Assembly (NCBI GenBank): GCA_023415935.1
Contig: JAEZIX010000018.1
Span: 1 to 15,283, forward strand
DNA from: Cyanobacteria bacterium OH_CDB_20
Lineage (GTDB): Bacteria; Cyanobacteriota; Vampirovibrionia; Gastranaerophilales; Gastranaerophilaceae
Direction of reading: 5' to 3'
DNA: 15,283 nucleotides
Positions within the stretch are counted from its first letter, which is position 1; the number at the start of each line of letters is the position of its first letter. Shown here piece after piece: positions 7,690-15,230 of this stretch. The notes under the pieces were generated by a model. That model was not told the DNA's origin, made no database searches, and saw only the letters and a list, made by a program, of their open reading frames with translations. The position numbers were made by a program, and so were the translations under genes.

Positions 7690-8481
7690 AGTTTTAATAT
7701 TTTTTCTGCAAGATAAAAAAAGCAATCCACAAATGCCTGCTAAAACAAATAAAATACTCATTATCCTTGCAACAGGAATGCCATTAATATCAAGGATACT
7801 GTCAATTCTAATCCCCTCGATTAAAAATCTGCTTAAACCGTAAAGTACAAAGTATGAATAAAAAACCATTCCATCTTTGTAGTTTTTTAACTTTCGTATT
7901 CCAAAAAATAACAAACAAAAAATTAAAATGCTAAGCAATGATTCATATAAAAAAGTAGGGTGATAATAAGCCTGATTTAAATATTCAGCGGGCCTTGAGC
8001 TCATTGGTATAAAAAGTTTCCAAGGAAGATTACAAGGACGACCAAATGCTTCCGAATTAAAGAAATTCCCCCATCTACCAATCACTTGCCCCACAACAAG
8101 CCCATAGATAAAAAGATCAGCAAATGGCAAAAATTGTAGCTTTTTTAACTTCAAAAATAAAAAACTTACAATTATACAGGCAATTATAGCTCCATGAATT
8201 GAAAGCCCTCCATGCCAGAGCGCCAAAATTTCCTGCGGATATTTAAAATAATACCTATAATCGAGAATTACATAATAAAGCCTTGCGCCAAGAATACCAA
8301 ATATTATGTTATAAAAAGCAATATCTAATACAACATCTTGCTCAATGTCAGGATAATATTTTTTTTTAATTGCAAGAATTGTGAATAAGCCAGCAGTAAT
8401 TGCAACTGCCATAAATATACCGTACCAATGAACCGGGAAATGAAAAATACTAAATGCAATTTCTCCGGGAGATGTAAACAT
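7681..8481 (-). CDS. lgt: Prolipoprotein diacylglyceryl transferase
   Basis: Transfers diacylglycerol from phosphatidylglycerol to the lipobox cysteine of prolipoproteins, in the inner membrane. The 266 residues form seven or so hydrophobic segments. Family motifs are visible: HGGLSIHGA (90-98), the Lgt signature GRWGNFFNSEAFG (135-147) with R136, N139 and E144, YESLL (179-183), and RFLIEGIR (218-225). It starts one base after the stop of the TPR lipoprotein gene, with AAGGA in the end of that gene, so the enzyme is made together with a lipoprotein of the kind it modifies. The MCE gene follows 26 bases later. Confidence 0.97.
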   Translation of the reverse strand: MFTSPGEIAFSIFHFPVHWYGIFMAVAITAGLFTILAIKKKYYPDIEQDVVLDIAFYNIIFGILGARLYYVILDYRYYFKYPQEILALWHGGLSIHGAIIACIIVSFLFLKLKKLQFLPFADLFIYGLVVGQVIGRWGNFFNSEAFGRPCNLPWKLFIPMSSRPAEYLNQAYYHPTFLYESLLSILIFCLLFFGIRKLKNYKDGMVFYSYFVLYGLSRFLIEGIRIDSILDINGIPVARIMSILFVLAGICGLLFLSCRKNIKTLS

Positions 8482-8482
8482 T

Positions 8483-9031
8483 TTATCCTTTAGCAGGTAA
8501 CGGTGATTTTACGTTATATTTTTTTAACTCTTCATTCAAGAAATTAATTCTAGCATTGACTTTATCTTTGTCTTTAGCGTCAATTTTTCTTGAAAGATAT
8601 TCATTATAATTCTCTATTGCCATAGTCATGTTACTAATAGCATAGCCTTTAGATGTATTTTTCTTAGCTGGGTCAGTAGCTTTTTCAGAATTAATAACGT
8701 CTAGAGAAGCAAGTTCTTCATGAGCTAAGCCTAAAGAATAATAAGTGTCAGGGAAATCAGGATTTAATTTAATAACTTCTTGTAATGACTGAGTCGCTTC
8801 AACATATTGTTTAGCAGCAATATAAGCAATCGCAAGGTTATAATGTGTTTCATATATATTACTATCTAGGTCAAGGCTTGATTTTAACTTGTAAATGGCG
8901 GTTTGTGTATCACCGTTATTTAAAGATTCTTTTGCTTGGTTGTTAAGCTCTTGTACTGCAAAATTATTTATACAAGCTGTTGTTAAAACAGATACAAACA
9001 ATATTGATATTAGAATCATTATTTTTTTCAT
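8483..9031 (-). CDS. TPR-repeat lipoprotein
   Basis: 182 residues. A lysine start, a hydrophobic stretch and Cys20 in VLTTAC form a lipoprotein signal peptide; the lipobox is slightly atypical, with Thr at -3. The mature protein has at least two tetratricopeptide-like repeats (about 28-58 and 60-93, the second with the typical 'LNPDFPDTYYSLG' junction) and a third interrupted by an insertion at about 108-130. Such proteins act as scaffolds at the membrane surface, and the partner is not evident. The start ATG 9031 is backed by GAGAGGG about nine bases upstream. It is the first gene of the lgt-MCE-upp-pgeF-SEC-C operon and is divergent from the zinc finger gene. Confidence 0.85.
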   Translation of the reverse strand: MKKIMILISILFVSVLTTACINNFAVQELNNQAKESLNNGDTQTAIYKLKSSLDLDSNIYETHYNLAIAYIAAKQYVEATQSLQEVIKLNPDFPDTYYSLGLAHEELASLDVINSEKATDPAKKNTSKGYAISNMTMAIENYNEYLSRKIDAKDKDKVNARINFLNEELKKYNVKSPLPAKG

Positions 9032-9084
9032 TTATAAGTCCCTCTCACTTCTTCCATAATATATTACTACAATAAATGAAAATT

Positions 9085-9112
9085 TTGCAATATTGTTAAA
9101 ATAAGATACAAT
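9085..9112 (+). promoter_or_regulatory. Candidate promoter of the zinc finger-ruvX operon
   Basis: TTGCAA (9085-9090), 16 bases, then TACAAT (9107-9112), upstream of the AAGGA ribosome site (9129-9133) and ATG 9141. The TTGCAA hexamer is its own reverse complement and could also serve the divergent lipoprotein gene, but no good -10 was found on that strand. Confidence 0.4.
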
Positions 9113-9140
9113 AAATACATTAGTTAATAAGGATATTCTA

Positions 9141-9413
9141 ATGAGTGAAAAGGAAAAAATAGTCTCTCTTAAGCAGGCAAGAACAAAAGATAAAGCCAAG
9201 GATTCCAAGCAAGAAGAGACTCCCAAACAAGAAGTCGTATATTGCAGCTTCTGCGGAAGACCAAATACTCAAGTTGTAAAAATGGTAATGGGTCCCGGGG
9301 TTAATATTTGCTCTGAATGCACTATGATTGCAGTTCAATACCTTATTTTAGATGACAAAATGCCATCTGGCGAAGCACAAAAAATACTCGATATTTTCTG
9401 GAGTAAAGTTTAA
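9141..9413 (+). CDS. Stand-alone ClpX-type C4 zinc finger protein
   Basis: 90 residues. A Lys/Glu-rich, probably disordered N-terminus (1-32) precedes a ClpX zinc-binding domain: CSFCGRPNTQV (C35, C38) and NICSECTMIAVQYL (C57, C60). A short helix to the end follows. In ClpX this domain dimerises and binds adaptors and substrates, and it is followed by an AAA+ ATPase; here the protein simply ends, with no ATPase in the window. It may be an adaptor, a competitor for ClpX adaptors, or a zinc protein with another partner. AAGGA seven bases before ATG 9141 supports the start. Five bases separate it from the next gene, so it is the first gene of a four-gene operon. Confidence 0.85.
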   Translation: MSEKEKIVSLKQARTKDKAKDSKQEETPKQEVVYCSFCGRPNTQVVKMVMGPGVNICSECTMIAVQYLILDDKMPSGEAQKILDIFWSKV

Positions 9414-9418
9414 GATAT

Positions 9419-11056
9419 ATGGCTGAGACTATAAATAAACTTCAAATAAGAGCTAAAATCCTTGCTGTTTTATCAGACATAAAGGCAAAAAAATCAATAG
9501 ACATAATTTCTGAACAATTGGATTTTTTAAAAACTATTGACGATAATGATTGCGCATTTGACATTCTCATAAAAGAGTTTCAAAAGGCTCCAGATGATTT
9601 TCTGATGATAATAAAAATTGTTATGGCTGATATTCTGCCTCTTGATTATCTTCAGGAAAAGATTATGAATATTATCCTCGAACAAAAAACCTCTGATGCG
9701 TACAAATATCAGTTGCTTTTGTTCCTAAAAGATTCAGGCTTTACGGTTGATTATCAAAAAATTTCAGGTTGTTTTGACAATTTTGAAGAAGTTTTAGAAC
9801 GTGATACAAAAATCCTTTTAGCATCAGCAATTATAAATCCTGAAACACAAATAGATTTCTTAGATTTTCTTGTTTCCTTGCCTGATGATGACAAGTTAAT
9901 TTTAATAGGTTCTTTGTCAGAAGACTACACAGGAAATGACCTTGCTAATGTACTTGCGCCGATACTATACGCTGATTTCAAAAAAGAAATTATTGAAACT
10001 GTCATAGAAAATCTTGCTGAAACAAAATCTTCTTTAGGATTAGAACCTATAAGATGGATTCAACGTACGACAAAAAATGAAGAAATAAAAAATTTATGCA
10101 AAAAAAGCCTCACTATGTTAAGGCTTGCTGGTGCAACTGACCAAAAAGCAAATGACTTTTATATGTCAGTTCTTACAGATTCATCAATATACAAATGTTA
10201 TGCAACAGTACCTGATGGCCATTCAAATCAGGGGTTCATCATTTCTAGATTTAGAGAAGATGAAGCAACATATCAACTTGTTGCATGCGTTACTAACCAA
10301 AATACCGGATTTGTTGATTGCTTTGGATTTAATACACTCAGTTTAAGTGAATTTGAAAGAATAATAACTAGATTTTCAAAATATGAACCTAAAATTGTTG
10401 TTCCAGTAGAATATTGTAAATTTTTAATAGAAAAATCTCTTGAAAAAACTGTTGAAAATAATTCAAGATTTCCATATGAATTTATGTGCTGGAATATTAT
10501 TATGAGAGATGTTCAAAATACTGAAATCGATTTTCAAGGATTTATTAATACAAATTTCGAAGTCAAAACTATAGAACCAGAGAATTTAAAAGCTTTTTAT
10601 CAAAAGGATTATATAGATAAATGGTTCATAACAGTTTCTGACAACAGCAATTTCAAAAATCTGATAGAAGAAATCACAGCAGTAGAAGGTATATCAATAG
10701 AACAAATAGAAAAAATTGCCAATGAATATTTTAATAAAGTATTCGATAAAATTGCTGAAAAAGACTTAAAAGAAAGAATTCTAAATACATCTTATCTTAT
10801 ATACAACTATATCTGTAAGGAAGATGGAGAATTTTTATATTCAATAACCCAAAACAAATCTTCTTTTGAAGCGTTAAAACTTGATATCTTGCAAAAAAGC
10901 ATATATGAGCACTTTGTTACAGCAAGACAAAATATCAAAGATGTAGCTGGAAGCACTAATATTTTTAAGTTAAAACGTGAAAAATCAATAAACAAAGAGC
11001 AACTTGATAATGTTGAGCGTATAATAAAACTACTGGAAGATAGTTGGGCAAAATAA
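9419..11056 (+). CDS. Conserved-looking protein of unknown function, 545 residues
   Basis: I do not recognise this protein. It has no signal peptide or membrane helix. Residues 1 to about 240 are helix after helix with HEAT/ARM-like spacing ('DIISEQLDFL', 'VIENLAETKSSLGLEPIRWI'). A mixed region follows (about 245-350) with aromatic and beta-prone stretches such as 'YQLVACVTNQNTGFVDCFGF', and then another helical region to the end. No catalytic motif is evident. Its place between the zinc finger protein (5-base gap) and ruvX (0-base gap: the TAA stop is directly followed by the ruvX ATG) points to shared expression. ATG 9419 has no good Shine-Dalgarno; GGAG is 15 bases away, so coupling to the upstream gene is likely. 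Confidence 0.75.
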   Translation: MAETINKLQIRAKILAVLSDIKAKKSIDIISEQLDFLKTIDDNDCAFDILIKEFQKAPDDFLMIIKIVMADILPLDYLQEKIMNIILEQKTSDAYKYQLLLFLKDSGFTVDYQKISGCFDNFEEVLERDTKILLASAIINPETQIDFLDFLVSLPDDDKLILIGSLSEDYTGNDLANVLAPILYADFKKEIIETVIENLAETKSSLGLEPIRWIQRTTKNEEIKNLCKKSLTMLRLAGATDQKANDFYMSVLTDSSIYKCYATVPDGHSNQGFIISRFREDEATYQLVACVTNQNTGFVDCFGFNTLSLSEFERIITRFSKYEPKIVVPVEYCKFLIEKSLEKTVENNSRFPYEFMCWNIIMRDVQNTEIDFQGFINTNFEVKTIEPENLKAFYQKDYIDKWFITVSDNSNFKNLIEEITAVEGISIEQIEKIANEYFNKVFDKIAEKDLKERILNTSYLIYNYICKEDGEFLYSITQNKSSFEALKLDILQKSIYEHFVTARQNIKDVAGSTNIFKLKREKSINKEQLDNVERIIKLLEDSWAK

Positions 11057-11461
11057 ATGAACAGAGTAGTAGGTCTTGATGTAGGGAAAAAAAGGATAGG
11101 AATTGCAATGAGTGATGCCCTTCTTTATACAGCTCAACCGGTTGAGACAATAGACAGAATTCCCGAAAAATCTGCAATAGACAAAATCAAAAAACTCTGT
11201 CAAGATAACTCTGTGAAGAAAATAGTAGTCGGTTTACCAAAACACATGAATAATACCTTGGGTGAACAAGCAGAAGATTGTATAACATTTTCAAAATTTT
11301 TCGAAAATGAATATGAAATAATCTTTGAAGATGAAAGACTAACAAGCAGACAGGCTGAGCATATACTTGCTCTTCAAGGTAAAAAATACACAAAAGACAA
11401 AAAACTCGTTGATTTAAAAAGCGCTTGCATAATTTTACAACAATATTTAGATAGAAAGTGA
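11057..11461 (+). CDS. ruvX: Holliday junction resolvase-like nuclease RuvX (YqgF)
   Basis: 134 residues, normal for the family. The RNase H-like fold is shown by GLDVGKKRIGIAMSD (6-20, catalytic D8), VVGLPKHM (57-64), EDERLTS (91-97, acidic E93) and the C-terminal VDLKSACIIL with D119. The family acts in the cytoplasm in resolution of Holliday junctions and/or 5' processing of pre-16S rRNA; which applies here cannot be told from sequence. It starts directly after the stop of the preceding gene and is followed after seven bases by the DUF1292-type gene. The ruvX-DUF1292 pairing also occurs in Firmicutes (yrrK-yrzB) and supports both calls. Confidence 0.95.
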   Translation: MNRVVGLDVGKKRIGIAMSDALLYTAQPVETIDRIPEKSAIDKIKKLCQDNSVKKIVVGLPKHMNNTLGEQAEDCITFSKFFENEYEIIFEDERLTSRQAEHILALQGKKYTKDKKLVDLKSACIILQQYLDRK

Positions 11462-11468
11462 GTCTAAT

Positions 11469-11756
11469 ATGACAAATAAAGATGACATTAAAGAACAAAT
11501 CATTGAAACAGTAGATGAAGAAGGTACAGTAGTTAAGTTTGAACTTATTGACATAGTTGAGCTTGACGAAATTGAATACGGGCTTTTACTTCCTATTTCT
11601 GACGAAGAAGAAGATGAAGACGAAGAAGAAGTCGTTATTATGAGATTAAAAAAAGAAGGTGAAGATTTCATCTTTGAAGCAATCGAAGATGACGATGAAT
11701 TTGATAGAGTAGTAGAAGCTATTCAACTTGATGCAGAAAGCGAAGAAGAAGAATAA
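11469..11756 (+). CDS. DUF1292-type small acidic protein (YrzB-like)
   Basis: 95 residues with the DUF1292 look: an N-terminal 'VDEEGTVVKFELIDIVELDEIEYGLLLPI', an acidic linker (residues 45-54, almost all Asp/Glu), then 'VVIMRLKKEGEDFIFEAIEDDDEFDRV' and an acidic tail. It is very acidic overall. The function is unknown throughout the family. GTGAG about seven bases before ATG 11469 serves as the ribosome site. It is the last gene of the operon and is followed by a strong terminator. Confidence 0.85.
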   Translation: MTNKDDIKEQIIETVDEEGTVVKFELIDIVELDEIEYGLLLPISDEEEDEDEEEVVIMRLKKEGEDFIFEAIEDDDEFDRVVEAIQLDAESEEEE

Positions 11757-11780
11757 GTATTTTTTTAAAAATATTAAACT

Positions 11781-11813
11781 AAATAAAAGCCTCTTTAAAA
11801 GAGGCTTTTATTT
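11781..11813. terminator. Bidirectional intrinsic terminator
   Basis: A perfect 14-base inverted repeat (AAATAAAAGCCTCT at 11781-11794 and its complement at 11800-11813) has a five-base loop, TTAAA. The arms end in T-rich tracts on both strands, so it can stop the ruvX operon from one side and the GH13 gene from the other. Its right end touches the GH13 stop codon. Confidence 0.92.
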
Positions 11814-14053
11814 TATATTTTTCTAAAGTAAATCATACCGTATTCAGGAATAGAAATAGGAAGCTTTTGTCCTTGTTCTGCATCAATAATAGGATTTAGA
11901 TACCTTCCGGTGCCGCCGTATTTAAACATATCGGTATTAGAAATTTCTTCCCATCTGCCTTTTGGGAAATTAATATAGTAATTGCCAGGATATGTAGCAT
12001 TTGAGAAATTAGAAATAGAGAAAATTTCATTTTTTCCTTTTTTTGCGTGAACCGCATGCACATTAGATATTGGGTGAGAGACCGTACCTGCAATAATTCC
12101 GTTTTGTAAAGCAGGATTTTCCTCCATAATTGTATTCAAGTCACTAACATATAAAGAAGTGTGTTCTTTTATGTGTCTAAACAATCCTGTATATGGCACG
12201 CTTGATAGCTTAGAATCAACTAAAGCAGAATCTCCCGGTCTATAACCTTTATTTTCTAAGCATTTCTCGTAACCGGTTGAGAATTTTCTAAAGAATTTAA
12301 AGTAAGAAAGATTACCTGATTCATCTCCTTGGAAAATCATTTTTGGCCCCGGAACAGAATATGTTTTACCAACAGCCAATCTATGCTGTTTTACAGCATT
12401 TGTAAAAGCTCTTTTGATTTCATCAAGGGAGTAAGTTTTGCTAATATTGTTATCTAGAAGGAATCTTTTAAGTTCAGAACTCGACATTCTATCAAGATCA
12501 CCTAGGACAAGGGCTTTTGCTATTGCTTGAGCTGCATGAGCAGATTTTTGTGCTCTATCTGTAACTGTCTTTCCTGAAGTATAATCATAGAGGCTTAATT
12601 CTTTTACTAGAATTTTAGGAATAAGCCTTGTTCCATCTATATTTCCAATTTCATCATGACTCATTGGATATTTAACGCGTCCATCTGAACGTTTAACAGC
12701 CCTGTCTAAATTATCCATATTCTTATGATGCCAATCCCAATCACCAAGAATACTTGCAGCTATTTCTTTGTGAAAAGGGAAATCCCATTCTGAGTCAAAA
12801 CCGATGCTATCCAAAGAAACTTTGCCGCATAAAATTTTGTTAATAAAATTGCAATGATCCTGGTCATTTTCGGCTCTTTCATTTGCAGGAAATTGCCTTG
12901 TTATTCTAGGATCGTTATCTCTTGCATCTTCTGCAATTAAAAAGGCATTAGGCGCATGGTAATGAACTTCTGCAGCCATTTGTTTCATAGTACTATCTGA
13001 CTCCATCATTTTGGTCATATCTACTCTTAATCCGTCGCAATGATAGTTTTTAATCCAGTTTAAAGCAGTATTGACAATATATTCACGAACATACTGGCTC
13101 TCGCAGCTTTCAAAGTTGAATACCCCGCCAAACGGACCATTTCCTCGCAAATAAGGGCCTGCATTTTGTAAATCGGCCATATCAGGACCCAAATGATTTG
13201 GAACAATATCCATTATTACGTTGAGTTTTAATGCGTGCGCGTAATCAATAAGTTCTTTAAGTTCATCTGGTTTACCAAGAGTAGTTCTTGGCGCGAACTT
13301 GTCAACACCATCATAGCCCCAGTTGTAGCCATATGTGTTTTCAACAGGCATGAATTCGACTGCATTAAATTTCTTTTCTTCAGCAATTTTTCTGAGCATT
13401 CTTTTTGCGGATTTAAAAGTTCCTTCGTCAGTAAGAGTGCCGATATGGGCTTCATAAATCCTTAGAGCAGATACAGGGGTAAACATATTATAATCAGTGG
13501 CTTTTCTTGAGACTCTTTGAGGGACTTTACCCATTTGCCAATCTTCATCTGACCATTTAAAAGAATGGTGGTCGTATATTATAGACCAGTTGTCAATATT
13601 TTCCCTTTGCATAGCATAAGGGTCTCTAACAACGGTTTTTTTACCGTTTCTATCCAGAATAAATCTATATCTGTCGCCTTCTTTTACAATATCTGAAGTT
13701 GCAACATTCTCAAATACACCTTTTTCTTTTTTCTTTAAAGGAAACAAGAAAGAAGTTTTGTATGGCGGTTTAATTTCAACATAAACATCATTTACATCAG
13801 GGAATGTATACAATTTGAAATTAACATTTTTATTTTTTTCAACATTTGCTCCCCATGAAGCATGGTCTTGTGATAGCGAGCAAAAAGGGACACCGTTATA
13901 CATGTAATACTTTTGTCTTACATTACATTTTGCCAATTTAGTTCCACAGTGCATTTTTTGTTTATTCTTATGTGAACTATCGTATTTAGGAGTATTATGC
14001 ATATAACTATACCTATTTACAAGATTTGTAGATGTGACCTTACTTACCAACAT
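11813..14053 (-). CDS. GH13 alpha-amylase-family glucan enzyme (branching-enzyme/trehalohydrolase-like)
   Basis: 746 residues from ATG 14053. An N-terminal beta domain (about 65-150, CBM48-like) precedes a (beta/alpha)8 catalytic domain beginning with IYEAHIGT (199-206) and WGYDGV (245-250). The four GH13 regions are present: MDIVPNH (281-287), GLRVD with nucleophile D345, LIAE with acid/base E375, and SHDE (465-468). The core resembles TreZ (trehalohydrolase), while SHDE fits GlgB (branching enzyme), so the exact reaction is left open. An extra helical stretch of about 85 residues (about 480-565) follows region IV, before PGPKMIFQGDE. The C-terminus (about 640-746) looks beta-rich. The first 50 residues are Lys/Asn-rich with no clear signal peptide, so the enzyme is probably cytoplasmic and acts in glycogen-type glucan metabolism. 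It is monocistronic and divergent from ribF. Confidence 0.85.
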   Translation of the reverse strand: MLVSKVTSTNLVNRYSYMHNTPKYDSSHKNKQKMHCGTKLAKCNVRQKYYMYNGVPFCSLSQDHASWGANVEKNKNVNFKLYTFPDVNDVYVEIKPPYKTSFLFPLKKKEKGVFENVATSDIVKEGDRYRFILDRNGKKTVVRDPYAMQRENIDNWSIIYDHHSFKWSDEDWQMGKVPQRVSRKATDYNMFTPVSALRIYEAHIGTLTDEGTFKSAKRMLRKIAEEKKFNAVEFMPVENTYGYNWGYDGVDKFAPRTTLGKPDELKELIDYAHALKLNVIMDIVPNHLGPDMADLQNAGPYLRGNGPFGGVFNFESCESQYVREYIVNTALNWIKNYHCDGLRVDMTKMMESDSTMKQMAAEVHYHAPNAFLIAEDARDNDPRITRQFPANERAENDQDHCNFINKILCGKVSLDSIGFDSEWDFPFHKEIAASILGDWDWHHKNMDNLDRAVKRSDGRVKYPMSHDEIGNIDGTRLIPKILVKELSLYDYTSGKTVTDRAQKSAHAAQAIAKALVLGDLDRMSSSELKRFLLDNNISKTYSLDEIKRAFTNAVKQHRLAVGKTYSVPGPKMIFQGDESGNLSYFKFFRKFSTGYEKCLENKGYRPGDSALVDSKLSSVPYTGLFRHIKEHTSLYVSDLNTIMEENPALQNGIIAGTVSHPISNVHAVHAKKGKNEIFSISNFSNATYPGNYYINFPKGRWEEISNTDMFKYGGTGRYLNPIIDAEQGQKLPISIPEYGMIYFRKI

Positions 14054-14059
14054 ATAAAA

Positions 14060-14063
14060 CTCC
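14060..14063 (-). promoter_or_regulatory. Shine-Dalgarno GGAG deciding the GH13 start
   Basis: GGAG lies six bases before ATG 14053. The upstream in-frame starts GTG 14068 and ATG 14065 have no ribosome site, and the GGAG lies within them. Confidence 0.65.
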
Positions 14064-14096
14064 ATCACGCCGAACTAAACACATATTCTGCATACT

Positions 14097-14125
14097 ATGA
14101 TAGTATTATTTATAGCAATATGCAA
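14097..14125 (-). promoter_or_regulatory. Candidate promoter of the GH13 gene
   Basis: Minus strand: TTGCAT (14125-14120), 17 bases, then TATCAT (14102-14097). The -10 box lies inside a perfect inverted repeat, ATACTA-TGA-TAGTAT (14092-14106), which could be an operator. The leader would be about 37 bases. Confidence 0.4.
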
Positions 14126-14172
14126 TGTATTAACATTTGCTTTAAAACCTGATTTTTATTTTTTTTGCTATG

Positions 14173-14202
14173 TTGCACTACTTTGTTTTTTTCACCTATA
14201 AT
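14173..14202 (+). promoter_or_regulatory. Candidate ribF promoter giving a (near-)leaderless mRNA
   Basis: TTGCAC (14173-14178), 18 bases, then a perfect TATAAT (14197-14202). The expected start site (about 14209-14211) coincides with ATG 14211, and there is no Shine-Dalgarno. Confidence 0.55.
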
Positions 14203-14210
14203 AGTATCTA

Positions 14211-15131
14211 ATGAAAACTTACAATGGATTAATTGAAATACCTAATTTATCACTTGCTCTAGGATTCTTTGATGGCTTGCATCAAGGGCATAAAGTAGTC
14301 ATTAAAAATGCTGTTAACTATGCAAAGCAAAATGGTGTAGAGTCCGGGGTTATTCTTTTTAAAGAGCATCCGATGAGTTATATAATGAGAAATTATGTAA
14401 AACAGTTGATTACTCTCGAGGATAAAATGTCGATGATGGAAGCAATCGGCGTTGATAACATAATTTTGCTTGATTTTGATAATACAATAGCGAACCTTTC
14501 TGCTCAGGATTATCTAAAGGATATTTTGGTAAAACATTTTTCTCCAATCGCAATTACAACTGGGTTCAATCACACTTTTGGGGCGAACAGACTTGGAAAC
14601 AGTGAGTTTTTGAGAAGTTTCCAAACTAAATACAAATTCAGATATTTTGAGATTCCTCCTATTACTTGTAACAATGTTGTTTCTAGTAGTTCTTCTATCA
14701 GAAACGCCATTATGTGCGGCAATTTAGACCTTGCAAACTCTCTCTTGGGATACAATTTCTTTATCAAATCAAAAGTCGTACAAGGTCAAAAAATCGGGAG
14801 AAAGATAGATTTTCCGACTGCAAATTTTGCATATCCTGAAAATATTGTTGAAATTCCAACAGGTGTTTACCTTGTTGAGGTTGATGTTGAGGGAGAAACT
14901 TACCGCGGGATTATGAACTACGGATATAGGCCTACTGTTGATGATGATTACAATCTTCATGCCGAAGTTCATATACTTGATTTTTCTGAAGATATATATG
15001 GAAAAGTAATTAAAGTATCATTTATAACTAAGATAAGAAATGAAATTAAATTCAAAGAGCTATCAGAGCTTAAGTATCAGATTATTAAAGACTTGGAATT
15101 TGCAAGAAGTTATAAAAAACCATTAATTTAA
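14211..15131 (+). CDS. ribF: Bifunctional riboflavin kinase / FAD synthetase
   Basis: Makes FMN from riboflavin and then FAD from FMN, in the cytoplasm. The 306 residues match the family length. The N-terminal adenylyltransferase half has GFFDGLHQGH (18-27), TTGFNHTFGANRLG (116-129) and SSSIRNAI (about 160-167). The C-terminal kinase half has GRKIDFPTANF (PTAN at 202-205), GIMNYGYRPTV and AEVHIL with the likely base E252, followed by IYGKVIKV. An in-frame TAG at 14202-14204 means ATG 14211 is the first usable start, and no ribosome site precedes it. No FMN riboswitch is apparent in the short upstream region. Its last nine bases overlap the end of the opposing 35-codon peptide gene. Confidence 0.96.
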   Translation: MKTYNGLIEIPNLSLALGFFDGLHQGHKVVIKNAVNYAKQNGVESGVILFKEHPMSYIMRNYVKQLITLEDKMSMMEAIGVDNIILLDFDNTIANLSAQDYLKDILVKHFSPIAITTGFNHTFGANRLGNSEFLRSFQTKYKFRYFEIPPITCNNVVSSSSSIRNAIMCGNLDLANSLLGYNFFIKSKVVQGQKIGRKIDFPTANFAYPENIVEIPTGVYLVEVDVEGETYRGIMNYGYRPTVDDDYNLHAEVHILDFSEDIYGKVIKVSFITKIRNEIKFKELSELKYQIIKDLEFARSYKKPLI

Positions 15132-15230
15132 AATGATCGTTGCACAGGTAATTATCACCATATAAATAACACTTGCATAAAGTGCGCATGCCCCAAGTCT
15201 GGTCTTGAAAAACCAGTTTGTTATTTTCAT
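15123..15230 (-). CDS. 35-residue putative membrane peptide, too short for usual gene callers
   Basis: ATG 15230 to TAA 15123 encodes 35 residues: a short amphipathic, basic start (MKITNWFFKTRLG) followed by one uninterrupted hydrophobic stretch (about 14-34) long enough to cross a membrane. A near-perfect ribosome site, AAGGAGGG (15245-15238), lies seven bases before the ATG, the strongest Shine-Dalgarno in the window. A weak promoter (TTGAAA at 15279-15274, 18 bases, GTTAAT at 15255-15250) may lie upstream. The gene is convergent with ribF and overlaps its last nine bases. No family is recognised. It could be a small membrane subunit, a regulator or a type I toxin-like peptide; the choice among these is not supported by sequence. 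Confidence 0.6.
   Translation of the reverse strand: MKITNWFFKTRLGACALYASVIYMVIITCATIILN

Noticed and set aside
11447..11671. Serine-rich minus-strand frame opposite the DUF1292-type gene
   Set aside because: The serine runs are only the reverse complement of the GAA/GAT codons of the acidic linker; no ribosome site was seen.
14054..14068. Earlier GH13 starts at GTG 14068 and ATG 14065
   Set aside because: Neither has a Shine-Dalgarno; the GGAG at 14060-14063 is correctly spaced for ATG 14053 instead.
15199..15216. CTGGT/ACCAG hairpin followed by a T-rich stretch as a ribF terminator
   Set aside because: The stem is only five bases with an eight-base loop and lies inside the 35-codon gene; too weak to call.
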